From an uncultured Candidatus Berkelbacteria bacterium (GTDB taxonomy: Bacteria; Patescibacteriota; UBA1384; CAILIB01), in the NCBI GenBank assembly GCA_937895715.1, contig CALBLZ010000285.1, positions 1 through 5,961 of the forward strand: a stretch of 5,961 bases of DNA. The letters run 5' to 3'. Under the pieces are notes generated by a model. That model ran no database searches. It worked only from the letters and a program-made list of their open reading frames with translations, and had not been told where the DNA came from. Position numbers and translations under genes: made by a program. Within the stretch, counting starts at the first letter, position 1. Each line of letters begins with the position of its first letter. This document shows positions 1 through 5,259 of this stretch, in pieces.

Positions 1-584
1 AGGGGGTGGTAATCGGGCTTGTGGCACTCGGGATCGCCACAAGAGGATTGTCTTTTATGAATGTCGGACCATTTGGTGGGCTGCTTAAAGAGTACCAAAA
101 GAACCGTCTGGCTAGTTTCATCTACCCCGACCGAGATCCGAGTGGGAGTGGATACAATGTACTGCAGTCTACTATTGCAGTTGGGTCAGGTGGAATTACA
201 GGGAAAGGGCTAGGTTTTGGAAGTCAATCACAACTTAACTTCTTGCCTGTGGTGCACTCTGACTTCATTTTTGCCGCAATTGCTGAAGCTTGGGGGCTAG
301 TTGGGTCGTATGGGTTTATTAGTTTATTCTTACTGCTTATATACCGTCTGGTGGTTGCGGCGCGAATTGCCCACGATGAGTATGGTTCAGCAATCTGCAT
401 AGGACTTGCTGCAATGCTCCTATTTGAGCTATTAGTGAGCGTCGGTATGAATATTAAGGTAATGCCGGTTACGGGCATTCCGCTGCCCTTTGTAAGCTAC
501 GGGGGAACGGCCATGTTAACCTTCTTCTTTGCGATGGGGGTAGCACAGTCGGTGGTCATCCGATCTAAACGGTTGACCTTCTAA
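1..584 (+). CDS. rodA: Peptidoglycan glycosyltransferase RodA (SEDS family), 3' part
   Basis: The gene enters from the left edge, and the frame is open to base 1. A GTG at 6 is probably an internal Val codon, not the start. SEDS proteins polymerise lipid II glycan strands in the membrane; RodA does this for the lateral wall together with a class B PBP. Numbering from that Val, the loop GSGGITGKG (60-68) followed by SQSQLNFLP (73-81) is the RodA form; FtsW differs here. HSDFIF (84-89) carries the Asp (bases 261-263) that aligns with E. coli RodA D262, the proposed catalytic residue. The usual ER before HTD is VV here. Hydrophobic segments lie near 97-117, 129-148 and 164-186, and PLPFVSYGG (159-167) is the family's C-terminal signature. 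Only about half of a normal 370-residue protein is visible. FtsW is the alternative and is less likely. Confidence 0.88.
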   Translation, partial: GVVIGLVALGIATRGLSFMNVGPFGGLLKEYQKNRLASFIYPDRDPSGSGYNVLQSTIAVGSGGITGKGLGFGSQSQLNFLPVVHSDFIFAAIAEAWGLVGSYGFISLFLLLIYRLVVAARIAHDEYGSAICIGLAAMLLFELLVSVGMNIKVMPVTGIPLPFVSYGGTAMLTFFFAMGVAQSVVIRSKRLTF

Positions 585-601
585 AGGTGTTCTGATAGAG
601 T
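573..601 (+). promoter_or_regulatory. Candidate promoter for rplU-secE-nusG-rplK
   Basis: TTGACC (573-578, five of six consensus bases) is followed by exactly 17 bases and then TAGAGT (596-601, four of six). TG one base before the hexamer makes an extended -10 (TGATAGAGT). The -35 overlaps the last codons of rodA. Transcription would begin near 608, leaving about 26 bases of leader before the rplU ATG at 634. No terminator is visible after rodA, so read-through from rodA may also supply the operon. The call rests on spacing and consensus only. Confidence 0.5.
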
Positions 602-633
602 AATCCAGTACTAACCGCTAGGGGTATTTTTGT

Positions 634-1011
634 ATGGCAACCACAGAGAAAACCACAACCAAGAAGAATCAATCCGAAACCGCTACTGCCGTCTTTACAA
701 CCGGTGGCAAGCAGTATGTTGTCCACGCAGGTACCTGGCTACGCGTTGAAAAGCTCGAGTCTGAGGTAGGCACCAAGCTTACATTCGACACCCTCATGCT
801 TACCGACGAAAAGGGTGCGCTCGTATCAAATGGACAGGTCACCGCTGAAGTTATCGACCACGGCAAGGGCACAAAAATTCGTGTCTTCACCTACAAGTCC
901 AAAAAGCGTCAGCGCCGAACCCTTGGTCACCGTCAGCTGTACACCACGTTAAAGGTGACTGCCATCGGTGCCGCCAAGGCAGCCAAAGCCAAATCTGAGT
1001 CAGCCGAATAG
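634..1011 (+). CDS. rplU: 50S ribosomal protein bL21 with charged tails
   Basis: bL21 binds 23S rRNA in the large subunit. The 125-residue product carries the family landmarks: TGGKQY (23-28), an AEVIDHGKGTKIRVFTYKSKK stretch (71-91), and the basic RRxxGHRQ (94-101) that contacts rRNA, followed by YTTLKV. Typical bL21 is about 100 residues. The excess is an 18-residue Thr/Lys/Glu-rich N-terminal extension and an Ala/Lys-rich tail (112-125), both low in complexity and probably disordered. The ATG at 634 is preceded by AGGGG (620-624) at nine bases, an acceptable ribosome site. An internal start nearer residue 20 would match the usual length, but no Met occurs there. In most bacteria rplU is paired with rpmA; here it heads the secE-nusG-rplK group. 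Confidence 0.95.
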   Translation: MATTEKTTTKKNQSETATAVFTTGGKQYVVHAGTWLRVEKLESEVGTKLTFDTLMLTDEKGALVSNGQVTAEVIDHGKGTKIRVFTYKSKKRQRRTLGHRQLYTTLKVTAIGAAKAAKAKSESAE

Positions 1012-1016
1012 CTTCC

Positions 1017-1199
1017 ATGAACCGCATCACCTCTTACTTTCGAGGAGTAGCAACTGAGCTACGTAAGGTGCAGTGGCCAACTGCAAAAACAGTTGCCAGC
1101 TATTTTCTAAGCGTTGTTCTCGGTATTACCTTTGCAGCAGCCGTTGTAGCCCTGCTCGACTTTATCTTCAACCGTGCCCTTGTCTACCTCGTTAAGTAA
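1017..1199 (+). CDS. secE: Preprotein translocase subunit SecE
   Basis: SecE clamps SecY in the SecYEG protein-export channel. The 60-residue product has the minimal single-span form found in most bacteria other than the enterics, whose SecE has two extra helices. ELRKVQWPT (14-22) is the conserved amphipathic-helix signature that lies on the membrane surface. A hydrophobic segment of about 23 residues (28-50) is the transmembrane anchor. The ATG at 1017 is five bases after the rplU stop and has no Shine-Dalgarno within 20 bases, which suggests translational coupling to rplU. nusG follows at four bases, the near-universal secE-nusG pairing, which supports the call despite the small size. Confidence 0.95.
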   Translation: MNRITSYFRGVATELRKVQWPTAKTVASYFLSVVLGITFAAAVVALLDFIFNRALVYLVK

Positions 1200-1203
1200 C
1201 ACC

Positions 1204-1776
1204 ATGACAGAAGAAAAACAGCTCCTTCGTCGCTCGAGTGGTAAACAGTCTGGCGAGCGTAACTGGTACATTATCCACACCTATGCTGGATATGAAGATC
1301 AAGTTGCTCAAAATCTGCTCCAGCGTATTGAATCACTGGGTATGAAAGAAAAGGTGTTCGACGTTTTGGTTCCAACCGAAAAAGCTATCGAGATCAAGAA
1401 CGGTAAGCGCCGCACTATCGAAAAGAAGATTTTCCCAGGCTACGTTATGGTTGATATGATTGTTACCGACGAATCTTGGTACATTGTACGCAACACGCCA
1501 AATGTTACTGGTTTCCTTGGCTTCGGCGTTCGTCCTTCACCAGTTCCTCAGCCAGAAGTCGACGCTATCAAAAAGCGCATGGGTCAAGACGAGCCAAAGT
1601 ACAAAATCGAGCTTTCCAAGGGAGACCTTGTTGAAATCACCGATGGCGCACTTAAGGGCTTCCAAGCCAAAGTTGAAGACGTCGATTCAGAAAAAGGCAA
1701 AGTTAAGGTTTACGTTTCAATGTTTGGTCGCGAAACTCCCGTTACACTTGATTACCTCCAGTTAAAGCTCGTCTAA
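1204..1776 (+). CDS. nusG: Transcription termination/antitermination factor NusG
   Basis: NusG binds the RNA polymerase clamp, affects pausing, and links polymerase to Rho or to ribosomal protein uS10. The 190-residue product starts at the ATG at 1204. A GTG at 1174 in the same frame lies inside secE and would add ten residues with no family match. The NGN domain runs from about [11 protein letters not shown] (21-31) through IFPGYVMV (76-83) and [12 protein letters not shown] (95-106). The KOW domain follows (about 137-190), with [19 protein letters not shown] (139-157). The N-terminal 20 residues are a polar tail. Spacing is four bases from secE and one base to rplK, with no Shine-Dalgarno upstream. 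All expected landmarks are present and the length is normal. Confidence 0.97.
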   Translation: MTEEKQLLRRSSGKQSGERNWYIIHTYAGYEDQVAQNLLQRIESLGMKEKVFDVLVPTEKAIEIKNGKRRTIEKKIFPGYVMVDMIVTDESWYIVRNTPNVTGFLGFGVRPSPVPQPEVDAIKKRMGQDEPKYKIELSKGDLVEITDGALKGFQAKVEDVDSEKGKVKVYVSMFGRETPVTLDYLQLKLV

Positions 1777-1777
1777 G

Positions 1778-2215
1778 ATGGCCACAAAAGTCAACAAACC
1801 AATTAAGACAATCGTCAAGCTGCAGTGTCCTGCAGGTAGGGCTAATCCAGCTCCTCCTGTTGGTACTGCTCTTGGGCCCCAAGGTGTAAACATCATGGAG
1901 TTCTGCACCAAGTTCAACGAGGCAACTCGTGAAATGGGCAACACCATTATTCCTGCGCACATTACAATTTACGAAGATCGTACCTTCGATTTTATTCTCA
2001 AGCAGCCACCTGCATCTGTTCTTATTAAGGAAACACTTGGTCTGGCAACAGCCTCAAGCAACCCAAAAAAGACCAAAGTAGGAAAGCTTACTCAAGAACA
2101 GCTCACAAAGATTGCAGAACGAAAGTTCCCAGATCTTTCAGCCCGCGATATCGAAGCTGCAAAGCTTGTGATCGCTGGTACAGCTCGCTCAATGGGTGTA
2201 GAAGTAGACAAGTAA
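1778..2215 (+). CDS. rplK: 50S ribosomal protein uL11
   Basis: uL11 forms the base of the L7/L12 stalk in the GTPase-associated centre and binds 23S rRNA near helices 43/44. The 145-residue product is of normal length. The N-terminal domain has [20 protein letters not shown] (17-36), with the conserved prolines that line the thiostrepton site, then [10 protein letters not shown] (38-47). [10 protein letters not shown] (75-84) and the linker lead into the C-terminal rRNA-binding domain (about 76-145), ending [11 protein letters not shown]. It starts one base after the nusG stop, without its own Shine-Dalgarno. In most bacteria rplA (uL1) follows in the same operon; here a terminator follows 10 bases after the stop. 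rplA is therefore either elsewhere or absent, which this window cannot settle. Confidence 0.97.
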   Translation: MATKVNKPIKTIVKLQCPAGRANPAPPVGTALGPQGVNIMEFCTKFNEATREMGNTIIPAHITIYEDRTFDFILKQPPASVLIKETLGLATASSNPKKTKVGKLTQEQLTKIAERKFPDLSARDIEAAKLVIAGTARSMGVEVDK

Positions 2216-2225
2216 ATTTCTCTCA

Positions 2226-2259
2226 CAAAAATGCTCCGGTCACAGCCGGAGCTTTTTTG
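2226..2259 (+). terminator. Intrinsic terminator ending the rplU-rplK unit
   Basis: A perfect 7-bp GC-rich stem, GCTCCGG (2233-2239) with CCGGAGC (2246-2252), closes a 6-base loop and is followed directly by six T (2253-2258). CAAAAA on the left (2226-2231) can extend pairing with the T tract and the following G, so the structure may also work on the minus strand. It lies 10 bases past the rplK stop. This is a canonical Rho-independent terminator seen directly in the sequence. Confidence 0.93.
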
Positions 2260-2264
2260 TAACC

Positions 2265-2273
2265 TGATACAAT
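2265..2273 (+). promoter_or_regulatory. Extended -10 promoter element before the structured RNA
   Basis: TGATACAAT is a full extended -10: TG, one base, then TACAAT with five of six consensus bases. It lies six bases after the terminator U-tract. No -35-like hexamer is present at 16 to 18 bases upstream, where the terminator stem sits; extended -10 promoters can work without one. The predicted start, about seven bases downstream, falls on the G residues at 2280-2281, the foot of the stem described in the next entry. A similar TGATA extended -10 occurs in the rplU promoter candidate. The short A-rich context makes chance occurrence possible. Confidence 0.5.
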
Positions 2274-2277
2274 AAAA

Positions 2278-2376
2278 AAGGCCCTTGTATCTATCTACCG
2301 AACCGACCGGCACAGGGCCGGACCGATCCAAAGGAGGGGCAAAGATCGTTGGCCAGTAGATAGATACAAAGGTCTT
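2278..2376 (+). ncRNA. Unrecognised structured RNA or mfd leader element with three-way junction
   Basis: Arms 2278-2298 and 2356-2376 pair over 21 positions: 19 Watson-Crick pairs, one G-U (2281/2373) and one C-A mismatch (2284/2370). The inner 14 pairs, TTGTATCTATCTAC with GTAGATAGATACAA, are perfect. The 57-base interior forms two hairpins: CCGGC/GCCGG (2307-2311, 2317-2321; loop ACAGG) and CGATC/GATCG (2324-2328, 2344-2348) with a 15-base loop. That loop holds AAAGGAGG (2330-2337), a perfect Shine-Dalgarno with no usable start codon after it. The likely transcription start lies at the foot of the stem. No U-tract terminator follows, so the element may be the first half of a leader of about 187 bases on the mfd mRNA. 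I do not recognise the family; SRP, 6S, tmRNA, RNase P and 5S signatures are absent. A short inverted-repeat mobile element is the main alternative, since DNA-level palindromes look the same. Confidence 0.55.
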
Positions 2377-2427
2377 GTAAGGAACAACTAAAATAGTTCT
2401 ATCAAATCAGATTACACCTGTCAAGGA

Positions 2428-2453
2428 TTTGCATAATCAGCCGTTTATGCAAA
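2428..2453 (+). repeat. 9-bp perfect inverted repeat upstream of mfd (operator or leader hairpin)
   Basis: TTTGCATAA (2428-2436) and TTATGCAAA (2445-2453) are exact reverse complements around the 8-base spacer TCAGCCGT. The repeat ends 13 bases before the mfd ATG. As DNA it has the size and symmetry of a dimeric repressor site. It also contains CATAAT (2432-2437), a possible -10 that would give a start near 2444, although no good -35 is placed for it. As RNA it would be an AT-rich hairpin close to the start codon. It does not match the LexA boxes I know. Confidence 0.45.
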
Positions 2454-2466
2454 CGTATGAAGAAGT

Positions 2467-4377
2467 ATGATTACTCCACACTACTCTGACATCGTGCGCA
2501 TGCTGCGCAGCGGTGGATACCGTGAGGCAACCGAGCTTGTACAAGCCGGTGATTTGCTCGTGCAAGGGGATATTGTAAGTCTCTGGCCAGCTGCTGCCGT
2601 TCAGCCAATCCGTCTTCACTACTTTGGTGATGATCTGGAGCGGTGGGATCAAAGAAACCAAGAGGGAGAGTGGATTCAGCAAAAATCAGAGCTTCCTGAG
2701 ATTCTCCCAAATGCGCTCGAAACTGAGCACGGAAAGATTTACCCAGGAGAGTATATCGTACATCCGTTCCACGGTGTGGGAATCTTTCAAAACATCCTAA
2801 CCCAAGATAGTGTTGATGGTACGCCGGTTACCTATATAGCACTCGAGTATGCCGGTAACGACCGATTGCTTGTGCCGCATGACCGCCAGTCAGAGCTGAT
2901 GCCATATATTGGTAGTCGGCAACCTCGCCTTACCAGGCTGTACTCAAAGGCGTGGCAGAATACTAAGGAACGTGTGCAGCGCGATCTGATTCGGGTGGCA
3001 CGTGGACTGCTTAAGATTTATGCTGCGCGTCAGCTCCACCCACGCATCCCGTACAATGTTGAATCGGAGTGGGGGGCAACCCTGGCAAAAAATGCAGGCT
3101 TTGAACTTACCGACGACCAAGCTCGAGCAGTCCAAGAGATTACGCATGATCTAACCGTCGGGGAGCAGCCGATGGACCGCCTACTTTGTGGTGATGTTGG
3201 CTTTGGCAAAACCGAAGTGGCGCTGCGAGCTGCAGCCATGGTAGTTGCCGCCGGTAAACAAGTTGCCCTGATTGCTCCAACAACACTCCTGGCAGAGCAG
3301 CACTACGCTATGTTGGTTACCCGGTTTGCAGATTTGCCGGTGAATGTGGCACACATGAGTCGTCTGACAAAATCAACAGATTCAGAAACGCTCAAGCGGG
3401 TTGCAGAGGGACGGGTGGATATTCTTGTTGGTACCCACCGGGTACTAGGGGGTGATATTCAATGGAAAGATCTAGGCCTCCTGATTATTGATGAAGAACA
3501 GAAGTTTGGCGTCTCCCAAAAAGAATTGCTCAAAAACCTGCGCCCGAGCATCGATGTACTCTCACTTTCTGCAACACCAATCCCACGTACGCTTTCAATG
3601 AGCCTCTCTGGGCTCCGGGGCTTGAGTATCCTCCGAACGCCTCCACATGGCCGCCTGCCAATCACAACCCTGGTAGAGGAATATGCCGACGGATTGCTGC
3701 AGAAAGCTCTACTGAACGAGCTGGAACGCGGTGGAACCGTGTATGTGGTACATAACCGGGTGCAAAGCCTTCCATTAGTGCGTGATCGCGTTATTAAGCT
3801 GCTCAAGCAGCTCAACCACCCGGCAACTGTGGCAATGGCCCACGGGCAAATGGGGGAGGTGGAAATGGCCAGGGCGGTATCTGGGTTTATGGCGGGAACG
3901 GTACAAGTGCTGGTTGCCTCAAGTATTGTTGAGCACGGGCTTGATAGTCCGCTGGCAAACACGCTGGTAGTGCTGCATAGCGAACGCTTCGGCCTATCTG
4001 ATCTCTACCAGCTACGTGGGCGCGTTGGGCGACGCGCAACCCAGGCCTACGCCTACTTTATGCTCGGCGGTGTTCTCCATGAGCCGTACGCTATTCTAGA
4101 CGAACAGGGGAACGAGCTATCAGGGATTTCTCTGAGTAAGAATGCAAAAGCACGTCTGAGCGCTCTTCAAGAGGCAGATCAACTTGGTAGCGGTTGGAGT
4201 ATTGCAGTGCGTGATCTAGAAATTAGAGGTGGAGGAAATGTGCTCGGAAACGAGCAGCACGGCAATATGGAGGCGATTGGTCTGTTGCTCTATGGCCAAC
4301 TCCTACAAGAAGAAATTGGTCGCCAGGCTAAGCACCTAGGAATCAAGTTATTCCAGCGTGGCGAAAAGCTGGACTAA
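2467..4377 (+). CDS. mfd: Shortened transcription-repair coupling factor (Mfd-like translocase)
   Basis: Mfd is an ATP-driven dsDNA translocase that pushes stalled RNA polymerase off DNA and recruits UvrA. This product is 636 residues against about 1,150 usually. Residues 12-60 (GYREATELVQAGDLLVQGDIVSLWP, then FGDDLE) match the end of the UvrB-like module (domain 1b). Residues 90-165 (GEYIVHPFHGVGIF, EYAGNDRLLVP) are the polymerase-interacting domain, which separates it from RecG. Translocase motifs follow: Walker A GDVGFGKTE (242-250), PTTLLAEQ (271-278), DEEQ (342-345), SATPIPRTL (368-376), VEHGLDSPLANT (488-499), QLRGRVGR (515-522), and the Mfd/RecG-type RDLEIRGGGNVLGNEQHG (582-599). Domains 1a and 2 (UvrA binding) and the C-terminal domain 7 are missing. 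An in-frame TGA at 2458-2460 rules out an upstream extension. GAAGAAG lies just before the ATG, so the ribosome site is weak. All ATPase motifs look intact, so it is probably functional rather than a pseudogene. Confidence 0.92.
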   Translation: MITPHYSDIVRMLRSGGYREATELVQAGDLLVQGDIVSLWPAAAVQPIRLHYFGDDLERWDQRNQEGEWIQQKSELPEILPNALETEHGKIYPGEYIVHPFHGVGIFQNILTQDSVDGTPVTYIALEYAGNDRLLVPHDRQSELMPYIGSRQPRLTRLYSKAWQNTKERVQRDLIRVARGLLKIYAARQLHPRIPYNVESEWGATLAKNAGFELTDDQARAVQEITHDLTVGEQPMDRLLCGDVGFGKTEVALRAAAMVVAAGKQVALIAPTTLLAEQHYAMLVTRFADLPVNVAHMSRLTKSTDSETLKRVAEGRVDILVGTHRVLGGDIQWKDLGLLIIDEEQKFGVSQKELLKNLRPSIDVLSLSATPIPRTLSMSLSGLRGLSILRTPPHGRLPITTLVEEYADGLLQKALLNELERGGTVYVVHNRVQSLPLVRDRVIKLLKQLNHPATVAMAHGQMGEVEMARAVSGFMAGTVQVLVASSIVEHGLDSPLANTLVVLHSERFGLSDLYQLRGRVGRRATQAYAYFMLGGVLHEPYAILDEQGNELSGISLSKNAKARLSALQEADQLGSGWSIAVRDLEIRGGGNVLGNEQHGNMEAIGLLLYGQLLQEEIGRQAKHLGIKLFQRGEKLD

Positions 4378-4393
4378 GTAGTCACTGCGGTGT

Positions 4394-4419
4394 GGAGGCG
4401 CTATTCTGCAGCAATGCAG
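4394..4419 (+). promoter_or_regulatory. dprA ribosome site with start codon in a small hairpin
   Basis: GGAGG (4394-4398) is the only strong Shine-Dalgarno near the dprA start, but it lies 15 bases from the ATG at 4414, longer than usual. CTGCA (4406-4410) and TGCAG (4415-4419) can pair around GCAA, a GNRA-type tetraloop, which places the start codon in the loop edge and 3' arm. This could shorten the effective spacing or mask the start. The five-pair stem is short, so the structural part is tentative. Confidence 0.4.
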
Positions 4420-5259
4420 GTAATTACAGCGTCTCAGTACCCGATTCTCCTTACGCAAGCCGCTACTGGCTATGCCAAACTCTGGGTAGAAGGGTCTGTA
4501 GCAGCACTAGATACGCCCTGCATTAGCATTGTTGGAACCCGTAAAATCACCGGCTATGGCCAGGGGGTAATTGAACACTTGGTACCAGGGTTAGTGCGTG
4601 CCGGCCTCACCGTTGTTTCAGGGTTAGCTCTTGGTGTAGATGCCTACGCTCAGCGGGTAGCGCTCGAATCTGGTGGTAGGTGCGTTGCGGTGCTTGGTTC
4701 TGGCTTACACCAGGTGTACCCCGCCAGTAACCGGCGGCTTGCAGAAGAAATTATACAAAAGGGAGCACTGGTAAGTGCCTACGAACCTACTGTTACCGCC
4801 CGCAAACATCACTTTCCGGAGCGTAACCGCATTATCGCCGCGCTGAGCTTAGTTACTCTGGTAATTGAAGCCGCCGCCGACTCAGGGAGCCTCATTACTG
4901 CCCGGGCTGCAGTGCAAATGAACCGTGATGTTGCAGCTGTGCCAGGTGACATAATGCGGGAAAGTTCGCATGGGTGTATTACACTTATTCAGGATGGTGC
5001 AAAACCGATCAGATGCGTGGAGGATATAATTCAGCTCTATCAGCAAACCTTACCACTCCAGATTGTAGATAATCTAAAGCCTGCCTTGACAGGTACAATG
5101 GCTACTCTGTATGCTACGATCTCGAATGGAGTACAACGTGTTGATGAAATGCTGCGCCACACTGGCTTGCCTCTCACATCAGTACAGAATGCCCTCTCAC
5201 TATTAGAAATAGAAGGATATATATGCCAAAGGCAGCAGCAGTGGCACGCAATCTCGTAA
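4414..5259 (+). CDS. dprA: DNA processing protein DprA/Smf
   Basis: DprA binds incoming single-stranded DNA and loads RecA during natural transformation; it also occurs in species not known to be competent. The 281-residue product has the Rossmann-like core: IVGTRKITGYG (39-49), VVSGLALGVDAYAQ (67-80; AYA where AHA is usual), LGSGLHQVYPASN (94-106), FPERNRIIAALS (134-145) and EAAADSGSLITARAA (152-166), then VPGD. Residues 229-281 fit the C-terminal winged-helix domain. The N-terminal SAM-like domain is reduced to about 30 residues (QYPILL then LWVEG), so the protein is shorter than many. The ATG at 4414 is preferred. A GTG at 4390 would add eight residues without a ribosome site or family match. 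The gene lies 36 bases after mfd and overlaps topA by 37 bases; dprA followed by topA is a common bacterial order. Confidence 0.93.
   Translation: MQVITASQYPILLTQAATGYAKLWVEGSVAALDTPCISIVGTRKITGYGQGVIEHLVPGLVRAGLTVVSGLALGVDAYAQRVALESGGRCVAVLGSGLHQVYPASNRRLAEEIIQKGALVSAYEPTVTARKHHFPERNRIIAALSLVTLVIEAAADSGSLITARAAVQMNRDVAAVPGDIMRESSHGCITLIQDGAKPIRCVEDIIQLYQQTLPLQIVDNLKPALTGTMATLYATISNGVQRVDEMLRHTGLPLTSVQNALSLLEIEGYICQRQQQWHAIS
5211..5217 (+). promoter_or_regulatory. Ribosome-binding site for topA inside dprA
   Basis: AGAAGGA stands five bases before the ATG at 5223 and lies within the last codons of dprA. It is among the clearest well-spaced Shine-Dalgarno sequences before a gene in this window and fixes the topA start. 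Translation by ribosomes finishing dprA may also feed topA through coupling. Confidence 0.65.

Noticed and set aside
1460..1765. 101-codon frame inside nusG in another frame
   Set aside because: nusG is fully conserved across this stretch. The alternative product has no recognisable domain.
2278..2376. SRP RNA, 6S RNA, tmRNA, RNase P RNA or 5S rRNA as identity of the structured element
   Set aside because: The SRP core (GGAA-type tetraloop with AGCAG), the RNase P conserved blocks, the tmRNA tRNA-like end and the 5S conserved loops are all absent. The length is too short for 6S, tmRNA and RNase P.
2278..2376. Miniature inverted-repeat transposable element
   Set aside because: No target-site duplication is visible at the edges, and the interior is itself folded. 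Not excluded: multiple copies in the genome would revive it.
2386..2398. Small inverted repeat AACTA-AAA-TAGTT
   Set aside because: Five AT-rich pairs around a three-base loop are weak and expected by chance.
2457..2489. Ten-codon frame MKKYDYSTLL overlapping the mfd start, considered as a frameshifted mfd N-terminus
   Set aside because: It shows no similarity to Mfd domains 1a or 2, and the upstream DNA is taken up by structured non-coding sequence.
3459..3962. Long antisense open frame (167 codons) inside mfd
   Set aside because: Its composition mirrors the mfd codons, it has no ribosome site or recognisable motif, and the sense strand has clear conserved helicase motifs throughout.
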